From Methanohalophilus profundi (GTDB taxonomy: Archaea; Halobacteriota; Methanosarcinia; Methanosarcinales; Methanosarcinaceae): DNA of 64,000 nucleotides. Of this stretch, positions 57,588 to 64,000 are shown in pieces (positions within the stretch are counted from its first letter, which is position 1; the number at the start of each line of letters is the position of its first letter). The stretch is taken from the NCBI RefSeq assembly GCF_004137855.1, contig NZ_QBKB01000002.1:1375368-1439367 (forward strand), read 5' to 3'. The notes under the pieces are model-generated. The model did not search any database and was not told the DNA's origin. It saw nothing but the letters and a program-made list of their open reading frames with translations. The position numbers and the translations under genes were made by a program.

Positions 57588-57881
57588 ATGTCTAACTTAC
57601 CACGAAAAATTAGGTTGATGGAAATCATGCAGGATGGCAATGAATACTGGAATTATGATGTCATCAAGCAGGCAATGCAGGACTATGGTTTTCAGAGTGA
57701 CTTCTCTCGCGACACTTTGAACATGGACCTGATTGAACTGGCAGCAGTAGCTTTCATCAAGGAAGTTGATCTCAAGGTCGATGATGAAGGTGTTTACAAG
57801 AAGGGTTTCCTTCTGCACAAGTATGTAATCACTGAAGCTGGAAAAGCCAGACTTTCCGATGCATGTATGTACGCAATCTAA
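57588..57881 (+). CDS. Small protein of unknown function in the mtt operon
   Basis: A 97-residue protein, MSNLPRKIRLMEIMQDGN..., with a helix-rich core that resembles a winged helix (SRDTLNMDLIELAAVAFIKEVDLKVDDEG...GFLLHKYVITEAGKARL). ATG 57588 is preferred since AGGAGGTA lies 8 bases upstream; the GTG at 57567 lies before that site. Similar proteins sit beside mttP in relatives, but I cannot name it. A regulatory or accessory role is inferred. Confidence 0.7.
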   Translation: MSNLPRKIRLMEIMQDGNEYWNYDVIKQAMQDYGFQSDFSRDTLNMDLIELAAVAFIKEVDLKVDDEGVYKKGFLLHKYVITEAGKARLSDACMYAI

Positions 57882-57894
57882 GGAGGCTTTGTAA

Positions 57895-58032
57895 ATGACA
57901 CAAATGGAAGCATATACAGCATTCTTTGAATCCGCATATGTCCCTGCAGGGGAATATGTGTGGTTATTTGTTGTACTGGCTATTGCCTTCCTGGCAATCT
58001 GGCAGGCAAGGACTTGGGTATTTAAATTCTAA
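57895..58032 (+). CDS. 45-residue single-span membrane protein in the mtt operon
   Basis: ATG 57895 follows AAGGAGGCTTTGTA, a very strong ribosome site. The peptide begins MTQMEAYTAFFESAYVPAG and has one hydrophobic helix (VWLFVVLAIAFLAIWQ) and a basic C-terminus (ARTWVFKF). It ends TAA at 58030-58032. It is too small to be a channel on its own and is probably a subunit or partner of MttP. It lies 13 bases after the previous stop. Confidence 0.72.
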   Translation: MTQMEAYTAFFESAYVPAGEYVWLFVVLAIAFLAIWQARTWVFKF

Positions 58033-58071
58033 ACTTTAAAACGTAAAATATATATAGATATTAAGCAGTTG

Positions 58072-58110
58072 ATGGAGTTGGCAGGTGGGTATTCACATGC
58101 CAATATCCAT
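58072..58110 (+). promoter_or_regulatory. Interrupted hairpin followed by a T-run in the mtbC leader
   Basis: ATGGA-TTGGCA (58072-58083, with one G bulged) pairs with TGCCAA-TCCAT (58098-58110, two bases bulged). GATTGTGTTTTTTCT follows shortly after. This shape resembles an attenuator or the terminator of the mtt operon. A TATA-like AAAATATATATAG lies just upstream, near 58046. Confidence 0.5.
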
Positions 58111-58125
58111 CGCTGATTGTGTTTT

Positions 58126-58146
58126 TTCTATAGTTCCACTATAGAA
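58126..58146 (+). promoter_or_regulatory. 8-bp inverted repeat just before the mtbC ribosome site
   Basis: TTCTATAG (58126-58133) and CTATAGAA (58139-58146) pair over TTCCA. The AAGGAGGT ribosome site begins 7 bases later at 58153. In RNA this could control ribosome access. Confidence 0.45.
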
Positions 58147-58152
58147 CTTTTT

Positions 58153-58160
58153 AAGGAGGT
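58153..58160 (+). promoter_or_regulatory. Ribosome-binding site that sets the mtbC start
   Basis: AAGGAGGT is a full match to the 16S tail. The only in-frame codon at the right distance (8 bases) is ACG at 58168. Confidence 0.6.
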
Positions 58161-58167
58161 TGTAACA

Positions 58168-58806
58168 ACGACAAAAGAAGAATTATACAAAGAACTGTCT
58201 GATGCAATTGTAAGTTGCAAGAAAGATCAGGTTCTTGCTGCTGTCGAAAAAGCCCGTGGTGAACTCGAGGCTCCCGACATCATTGAGAATGGTCTTGCAG
58301 CAGGTATGAACGAAGTAGGTACCCTTTTTGAAAGGGGTAAATTATTCCTTCCACATGTCATGATGGCTGCAGAAGCCATGCAGGCCGGTGTGGATGAACT
58401 TAAAGACGATATGCCTGAATCATCCAATAAAGCTGCTAGTGTAATTGTCAATGGTACAGTAGAGGGAGATGTCCATGACATCGGTAAGGCTATTGTATCC
58501 ACCATGCTCCAGACATCAGGATTCGAAGTCTATGACATTGGTCGTGATGCACCTGTAGCAGATTTCATTGCCAAGATCAAGGAAACCAATGCAAACATGG
58601 TTGGCATTTCCGCACTTATGACCACCACTCTCCCGGGCCAGAAGGAAGTAATCGAAGCCCTCGAAGAAGAAGGTCTCCGTGACAAGGTAAAAGTCATGGT
58701 AGGCGGTGCCCCTGCAACCAATGCATGGGCCAACAAGATCGGTGCAGACTGCTATGCAGAAAATGCAACTGAAGCTGTCAACAAAGCAAAAGAGCTTCTC
58801 TTATAA
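58168..58806 (+). CDS. mtbC: Dimethylamine corrinoid protein MtbC, apparent ACG start
   Basis: Takes methyl groups from MtbB to coenzyme M via MtbA. The cap domain has GMNEVGTLFERGKLFLPHVM, and VEGDVHDIGKAIVSTMLQTSG gives the corrinoid histidine (DxHxxG). The family begins at about TKEELYKELSDAIVSCKKD. No ATG, GTG or TTG lies between the AAGGAGGT site and that point. ACG at 58168 is perfectly spaced. A TTG at 58117 is in frame but lies upstream of the ribosome site in a hairpin, and would add 17 unrelated residues. ACG may be a true weak start, or a T-to-C change of ATG. Confidence 0.88.
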   Translation, partial: TTKEELYKELSDAIVSCKKDQVLAAVEKARGELEAPDIIENGLAAGMNEVGTLFERGKLFLPHVMMAAEAMQAGVDELKDDMPESSNKAASVIVNGTVEGDVHDIGKAIVSTMLQTSGFEVYDIGRDAPVADFIAKIKETNANMVGISALMTTTLPGQKEVIEALEEEGLRDKVKVMVGGAPATNAWANKIGADCYAENATEAVNKAKELLL

Positions 58807-58817
58807 GGTGATTATTA

Positions 58818-60221
58818 ATGGCAAATGAGTATTTTGTAAGGATGGGAGACGGTGAGCGCATCTCCATGACCAAGGAACAGATCATTGCAGACCTTCAGGA
58901 AGGTAGTGCAGATGCAGCAGACCTTGGTGACATTCCTGAACTTTCCGGGGATGAACTTGACAAGCTCGCAGATATCATTATGGATTCCAACCGTATTGTC
59001 AGTGTCGAACCAGGCATGGAAATCCCGGTAACCCACGACATTGGTTCTATCAGGATCGATGGTGACCAGGGTAACAGTGGTGTAGGAATTCCTGCCAGTC
59101 GTCTTGTTGGCTGTATGATGCACGAAAGAGGTTTCGGTGCAGACACAATGGAATTGGGTCATATCGACTACAGTTTCAAACCAGTCAAACCGGTTATTGC
59201 CCAGGAATGCCAGACCATGGAATCTTGCCAGCAGAACATGACTGTTCCTCTTCTCTACGGCGCAATGCCAAATCTGGGTCTCTATTATACACCAGATGGT
59301 CCATTCGAAAACCCTGGTGACCTCATGAAGGCTTTCAAGATCAATGAGGCCCGTGAATCCATCGAGCATGCCGGTGATCATGCAACCCGTGACATCACCT
59401 GGATCATGCAGCACCTGCAGAAAGTAGGCTGTGACGGTGTCAACTTCGATACCATCGGTGCAGCAGGTGACGGAGACGTATATGCATCCCTGTACGCAAT
59501 GAAAGCACTCAGGGAAGAATTCCCTAACATCTACATCGAAGCAGGAATGGCCGGAGAATGTACCCTTGGTATGCACGGTGAACTTGAGTTTGAAGGTAAT
59601 GTTCTTGCAGGTCTGTGGCCACATGAACAGGTGCCACTTGCTGAAGAAGCCGGTGCAAACATGTTCGGTCCGGTCTGCAACACCAACACCAGCAAGTCCT
59701 CCGCATGGAACCTTGCCCGTTCAGTAACCTTCACCAAGGCAGCAGTTGAAGCTTCAAACATCCCCTGTCATGTTGACATGGGTATGGGTGTCGGCGGTAT
59801 TCCAATGTTCGAGACTCCACCAATCGATGCAGTAACTCGTGCCAGCAAGGCAATGGTCGAGATTGCAGGTGTCGATGGTATATAGATCGGAGTTGGCGAC
59901 CCAATCGGTATGCCAATCTCACACATCATGGCTTCCGGTCTTACAGGTATGCGTGCAGCCGGTGACCTTGTTGCTAGGATGCAGTTCTCCGAGGACATGC
60001 GTATAAATGAAGCCAAGGACTATGTTTCCAAGAAACTCGGTGTTGAAGCAATTGACCTGGGTGACGAATATGTCATGAGGGAAATCCGTGAAGAACTTGA
60101 TATTGGTGTACTTACATCCGTTCCAGGATGTGCCAAGGGTATCGCATCCAAGATGAATATTGAGAAACTTCTCGATATTGAAATCAACTGCTGCGATAAA
60201 TTCAGGGAAATCACAGGCTAA
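58818..60221 (+). CDS. mtbB: Dimethylamine methyltransferase MtbB with pyrrolysine
   Basis: Transfers a methyl group from dimethylamine to MtbC. TAG lies in frame at codon 356 (59883-59885), the same position as pyrrolysine in M. barkeri MtbB, and the frame continues to TAA at 60221. The total of 467 residues equals the known MtbB length. It begins [37 protein letters not shown] and the segment after the amber, [18 protein letters not shown], are conserved. mtbC ends 11 bases before it. Confidence 0.97.
59883..59885 (+). other. Amber codon read as pyrrolysine (MtbB residue 356)
   Basis: TAG follows VEIAGVDGI and precedes [10 protein letters not shown], with conserved open frame on both sides. 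Confidence 0.95.
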
Positions 60222-60234
60222 ATAAAACAATGTT

Positions 60235-60275
60235 CTGTCTGCTTCTTGCAGATAGGACTTCTTTCTTCTTTTTTG
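60235..60275 (+). terminator. Terminator of the mtb unit
   Basis: CTGTCTGC (60235-60242) pairs with GCAGATAG (60248-60255) with one G-T pair. A pyrimidine-rich run (CTTCTTTCTTCTTTTTT) follows. It begins 14 bases after the mtbB stop. Confidence 0.6.
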
Positions 60276-60289
60276 AAATAGATAATACT

Positions 60290-60331
60290 ATCTTTTATGA
60301 ATTCATATTTTTCATAAAAGATTTATATATG
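60290..60331 (+). promoter_or_regulatory. 12-bp inverted repeat and TATA box of the antiporter gene
   Basis: ATCTTTTATGAA (60290-60301) and TTCATAAAAGAT (60311-60322) are exact reverse complements with a nine-base spacer. A second palindrome, ATGAATTCAT, is nested inside. TTTATATATG follows directly and should be the TATA box for the gene at 60378. An operator next to a TATA box recalls the ramA arrangement. Confidence 0.5.
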
Positions 60332-60377
60332 AAAACCTTTTTCTGGTTATTGTATTAACCTCACCGGAGATGACAGG

Positions 60378-62210
60378 GTGGATTCAATATATTTCTTACA
60401 GGTTGCACTTGCTGTGCTTCTTATGACTATTATAGCTCATCTGCTGAGTATGCGCTTTCGTATTCCTATATTGATTATCCTTCTGATTGAAGGAATAATC
60501 GCAGGCCCAGAGATTCTTAATATATTGGATCCCAAGATCTTGGGTGAAGGCCTCACAGCAATTGTTGCCCTCTGTGTGTCTGTCATTGTTTTTGATGGTG
60601 GCCTTCACATTGACCTTCGTTCTATACGTAGTATCCAAAAAAGTGTACTAAGACTTGTTATATTTGGCGTTGTTATAACATTTATACTAGCCACTGCTGC
60701 CAGTTACTATATTGCAGGGCTACCTTTGAATATTGCTGCCCTTTTTGGTGCACTTGTAACAGCTACCGGCCCAACTGTAATAACTCCGCTTGTAAGGAAT
60801 GTCAATGTTCCCCATAAAGTCAGCAAGATACTTGAACTTGAAGGTGTTCTCAATGATGCTGCAAGTGTCATATTGGCAGCACTTATTTTTGAATTGATTG
60901 TCTCGCCTCTTTCCGGCTTGGAACTTGTCGGTTTTTTCATACAACGAATAGGAATGGGACTGATTTTTGGGTTGGCCAGTGGCTTTTTGCTGCGAAATAT
61001 CCTTGGCAAAATGCTTCTTACTGAACAAACCGTACGGTTCATTACCTTTACAATGGTGATTGCCACCTTTGTGATTGCTGAGTCTTTTGCCAATGAATCG
61101 GGAATTCTTGCCGTTGCAATTTTTGGTATTATGGTAGGTTCATCCAAAGTTCCCTATAAATCTGCACTAAAAGAGTTCAAGGCTGATCTTGTATTGATGA
61201 TGTTGTCTTTGATCTTCCTGTTACTTGCAGCATTATTGCGTTTTGATTATATTATACAGATTGGGCTTGTAGGTGTAGCGGTTGTAATGGTTTTGATTTT
61301 TGTAGCCAGGCCAATTTCTGTATTTCTTTCTACCAGGGGTACATCTTTTAATCGGAATGAGAAATTATTCGTTTCCTTTGTTGGTCCAAGGGGCGTGGTT
61401 CCAGCTTCGATTGCAACCTATTTTGCAGTAAAGTTGAATTCAATGGGGATGGTAGGCGGTGATGCCCTTGTAGGACTTATATTTATTACCATCATTATTA
61501 CGGTTTTAATGACCGGTTCCCTTGCCAATCGTGTTGCTAAATTCTTAGGAGTGATTCCAATGGAGATACTTGTTGTAGGTGGCGGTGAGGTTGGAAAGAT
61601 TCTCGCCGAGCGTTTTGAAAAGAGAGGGGAAAATGTAGTGGTTGTAGACCCTTCCGAAGAAAATTGCCAGAAATTGATGAAATCTGATATAAGAGTTGTA
61701 CATGGTGATGCGGAAGATATTAATGTCCTTATGGAAGCAGGAATTGATCATGCTAAATATGTGGTTGCAACTACTGACAAGGACAATACTAATCTTTTAA
61801 TTTGCCAGATTGCCAAGACCAAGTTTAATTTTGATAAGGACCAGATCGTTGCACGTGTAAATAATATTGAAAACCTTCATGCTTTCTGGGACCTTGAAAT
61901 AAGAGCCATGAGTCCTGCAATGACAACTGCTCTTGTGCTGGACAATATGGTCGGCCGTCCTCATATGTTCTCCATGTGTGAAGTTGGGGAAGGAGCCGAC
62001 ATCATAGAGGCACATGTAAGTAATCCCAAAGTTGTAGGCAAAGCTATAAGTGAACTTAACTTGCCTGAAAGCAGTCTTCTGCTGATGGTAAGGAGAGGTG
62101 AGGAGTCCTTTATCGCCAATGGAAATGTTGTACTCGAATATGACGACATTGTAACTGTAATTGGTGAAGGCGATTCAGCACAGAAGGTTGCAGACCTTTT
62201 TGAGCGTTGA
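60378..62210 (+). CDS. Cation/proton antiporter with TrkA (RCK) domains
   Basis: A 610-residue transporter. The first ~390 residues have about 12 membrane segments of the CPA family: AHLLSMRFRIPILIILLIEG, GGLHIDLRSI, and GPTVITPLVRNVNVP, then ELEGVLNDAASVILAA with the two conserved Asp/Asn residues. A C-terminal RCK pair follows: MEILVVGGGEVGKILAERF (NAD-type nucleotide binding) and a TrkA-C domain. c-di-AMP or NAD could control it. The start is GTG at 60378. It would serve Na+ and pH balance in a sodium-dependent methanogen. Confidence 0.9.
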   Translation: MDSIYFLQVALAVLLMTIIAHLLSMRFRIPILIILLIEGIIAGPEILNILDPKILGEGLTAIVALCVSVIVFDGGLHIDLRSIRSIQKSVLRLVIFGVVITFILATAASYYIAGLPLNIAALFGALVTATGPTVITPLVRNVNVPHKVSKILELEGVLNDAASVILAALIFELIVSPLSGLELVGFFIQRIGMGLIFGLASGFLLRNILGKMLLTEQTVRFITFTMVIATFVIAESFANESGILAVAIFGIMVGSSKVPYKSALKEFKADLVLMMLSLIFLLLAALLRFDYIIQIGLVGVAVVMVLIFVARPISVFLSTRGTSFNRNEKLFVSFVGPRGVVPASIATYFAVKLNSMGMVGGDALVGLIFITIIITVLMTGSLANRVAKFLGVIPMEILVVGGGEVGKILAERFEKRGENVVVVDPSEENCQKLMKSDIRVVHGDAEDINVLMEAGIDHAKYVVATTDKDNTNLLICQIAKTKFNFDKDQIVARVNNIENLHAFWDLEIRAMSPAMTTALVLDNMVGRPHMFSMCEVGEGADIIEAHVSNPKVVGKAISELNLPESSLLLMVRRGEESFIANGNVVLEYDDIVTVIGEGDSAQKVADLFER

Positions 62211-62304
62211 TTACTTTCAGTCCACTTCAAACATCTATATATACCCAAACACCATATTCACCTTTGCCTCTCTAGAAGGAAAAACAAGAGGTCAAGGTGA
62301 TTTC

Positions 62305-63855
62305 ATGGAAGATATTGCAAAGGGTATACAGACCCAATTTAAGGATATGGGAATAGAAGTTCCTCTGGAAGAAATTGAAGAACGGCTTGATAAACTTATT
62401 AACAAGTTCAAAGTTCCCGCCAATGAGGCACGAAAAAATACTGTAAATGTTTTACTGAAACAGTATAATGTCGACAAGAATGAATTTTTCAACCAATCAA
62501 AACCCGCAACAATGTCTAATATTGCGGATGTGAAAGCAGATCAATGGGTAAATGTTGACATTAAAGTATTACAATTATGGGATAATTCAAACAGTTCAAT
62601 TTCCCAGGTAGGTCTCGTAGGCGACTCTACCGGTCGAATAAAATTTATCAAATGGGCCAGGGATAATCTTCCTGATGTTGAAGAAGGCAAATCATACCGT
62701 TTTAGTAATGTGGTTGTTAATGAATGGAATGGTAAACTGGAATTAACCCTGAATCGTACCAGTTCTATAGAACCGCTTGCAACAGATATTGATGCCGGTT
62801 CAACTTCTGCGGGTTCTCCTGAAGAATGTCAGGTTTCAGATCTTAACCAGGAAAACATGTGGGCCAATCTCAAAGCCAAGGTTGTCCAGTTATGGGACAA
62901 TTCCAATGAAGCGGTTTCCCAGGTTGGAATTCTTGGGGATGAATCCGGCACTATCAAATTCATCAAATGGTCTCGTGATGATCTGCCTGATGTAGAAGAA
63001 GGCAAATCTTACCTTTTCAATAATGTGGTTGTCAATGAATGGAATGGTAAGTATGAAGTTACCCTAAACCGCACCAGTAGCATTGAGCCTCTGGAAGAAG
63101 ATATTGAGACATCCTTCCAGCCACAGGGGTCGGCTGAAGACCGTTTACTTTCAGAATTACGTCAGGAAAATATGTGGGCCAACATTGAAGCCAAGGTTGT
63201 CCAATTATGGGACAATTCCAATGATGCGATATCCCAGGTAGGGATTCTTGGTGACAAAACAGGCACTATCAAATTCATCAAATGGTCTCGTGATGATCTG
63301 CCTGATGTAGAAGAAGGACGGGTTTATCGCTTCAATAACATTGTTGTCAATGAGTGGAATGGAAACTATGAGGTAATTCTCAACCGCACTACTACAATTG
63401 AACCTCTCTCTGAAGAAATAGAGGTGGGAGCTAATAGTTTCCAGGGTGCAATGATTGATATCCAGGACGGTTCCGGGCTTATTAAACGCTGTCCTGAATG
63501 TAACAGGGCACTTACAAAAGGAGCCTGTATGGAGCACGGCAAGGTTGATGGGAATTATGACCTGCGTATCAAAGCTGTGCTTGATAATGGGGAAACGGTG
63601 CAGGATGTTCTTCTGAACAGGGAAATTACCGAAGAATTGACCGGTATCACTCTTGAGGAAGCAATTAATCTTGCAGCGGATGCCCTTGATCAAACGGTAG
63701 TGGTAAGTAAAATGCGTGAGGACCTTGTGGGAAAATATTATTGTGTGGAAGGATCGCTTGCTGATCGTTACTTAATAGCAAAATCCATTGAACCATTATC
63801 CACTGTTGATATGGAAAAGGTTGATGAGCTTATTGCAGATCTGGAGGTGGCCTGA
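62305..63855 (+). CDS. Replication protein A with three near-identical OB folds and a zinc finger
   Basis: A 516-residue single-strand DNA-binding protein. After a helical N-terminus (ERLDKLINKFKVPANEARK) come three OB folds in tandem. Each has the pattern VQLWDNSN...SQVG, then IKFIKW...LPDVEEGKSY, then NEWNGK. OB2 and OB3 are 315 bases apart and share 56 identical bases. A zinc finger (CPECNRALTKGACMEHG) and a C-terminal OB domain follow. ATG 62305 has AAGGTGATTTC upstream. The long frame to 62161 overlaps the antiporter stop and is not the start. Confidence 0.93.
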   Translation: MEDIAKGIQTQFKDMGIEVPLEEIEERLDKLINKFKVPANEARKNTVNVLLKQYNVDKNEFFNQSKPATMSNIADVKADQWVNVDIKVLQLWDNSNSSISQVGLVGDSTGRIKFIKWARDNLPDVEEGKSYRFSNVVVNEWNGKLELTLNRTSSIEPLATDIDAGSTSAGSPEECQVSDLNQENMWANLKAKVVQLWDNSNEAVSQVGILGDESGTIKFIKWSRDDLPDVEEGKSYLFNNVVVNEWNGKYEVTLNRTSSIEPLEEDIETSFQPQGSAEDRLLSELRQENMWANIEAKVVQLWDNSNDAISQVGILGDKTGTIKFIKWSRDDLPDVEEGRVYRFNNIVVNEWNGNYEVILNRTTTIEPLSEEIEVGANSFQGAMIDIQDGSGLIKRCPECNRALTKGACMEHGKVDGNYDLRIKAVLDNGETVQDVLLNREITEELTGITLEEAINLAADALDQTVVVSKMREDLVGKYYCVEGSLADRYLIAKSIEPLSTVDMEKVDELIADLEVA

Positions 63856-64000
63856 ATGTCTACCTATGTACGTGAAGTAGCAAAAAGAATGTTTGCAAAA
63901 GAGTTTAGGAATTCGGATCTCTCATTCAGGGAAGGTGACGATGTTTATTCTCCTCAGTATCTGTTAACACCAACCGGGGCCAGGGTAAATCGCCTTTTTA
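63856..64000 (+). CDS. RPA-associated protein (COG3390), partial
   Basis: The first 48 residues of a protein cut by the window edge: STYVREVAKRMFAKEFRNSD, then SPQYLLTPTGARVNRLF. The sequence and the place directly after the RPA gene fit the euryarchaeal RPA-associated proteins. ATG 63856 follows the RPA stop immediately with GGAGGTGG upstream. Confidence 0.8.
   Translation, partial: MSTYVREVAKRMFAKEFRNSDLSFREGDDVYSPQYLLTPTGARVNRLF

Noticed and set aside
58117-58167. TTG at 58117 as the mtbC start
   Set aside because: It precedes the ribosome site, lies beside a hairpin and T-run, and adds 17 residues unlike the family.
54225-60221. tRNA-Pyl or pylSBCD genes within the methylamine island
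   Set aside because: I found no sequence that folds as tRNA-Pyl and no frame resembling the pyl proteins.

Overview
The window is archaeal and comes from a methylotrophic methanogen of the Methanosarcinaceae. It holds trimethylamine and dimethylamine methyltransferase genes with in-frame amber codons at the known pyrrolysine positions, RamA, coenzyme M genes, an Rnf complex with a multiheme cytochrome c, an archaeal histone, a split archaeal translation and replication set, and the Sep-tRNA route to cysteine. The moderate GC and the gene set suit Methanohalophilus, Methanolobus or Methanococcoides; I cannot choose between them from sequence alone.

Layout. 1-5.3 kb: coenzyme M and sulfur metabolism (a marker-16-like C-terminus, comE, comD, cysteate synthase), small genes, tRNA-Gly, SepCysS, rpo11. 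5.4-21.3 kb: housekeeping (csl4, METTL5-like, dph2, hpt, pheS, trpS, aIF2beta, L10e, moaB, two crcB, a MoaD-like gene, tRNA-Pro, ubiX with an LpdD-like partner, an HD hydrolase). 21.4-22.3 kb: cofD, with a frameshift and an in-frame amber. 22.5-29.5 kb: a MacB/FtsX-type ABC system with one ATPase, three permeases and two surface proteins. 29.6-40.8 kb: a chagasin-like lipoprotein, an intron-bearing tRNA-Ser, EndoQ, PAC2, nop10, aIF2alpha, S27e, L44e, GINS, priS, rqcH, pelota, diadenylate cyclase, thpR. 40.8-48.8 kb: apbE, cytochrome c and rnfCDGEAB plus a small membrane protein. 48.9-51 kb: rfcS, an export protein, histone. 51.2-60.2 kb: the methylamine island (unknown gene, ramA, mttB, mttC, mttP, two small genes, mtbC, mtbB). 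60.3-64 kb: antiporter, RPA and an RPA-associated gene cut by the window edge.

How they work together. MttB and MtbB demethylate tri- and dimethylamine onto MttC and MtbC, RamA reactivates the corrinoid proteins, and MttP probably imports the amine. ComD/ComE and cysteate synthase make coenzyme M, the final methyl acceptor. Rnf with its cytochrome links ferredoxin oxidation to ion pumping, and ApbE would attach FMN to Rnf subunits. A repeated TCACAAAACC element before the unknown gene and ramA, with related half-sites before mttB, suggests one regulon.

Quality. Thirteen genes that are normally intact carry single-base frameshifts, mostly inside short homopolymers. Many of these genes are essential, so sequencing error is the simplest explanation. 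Each is annotated as one gene over its full span, with the break given.
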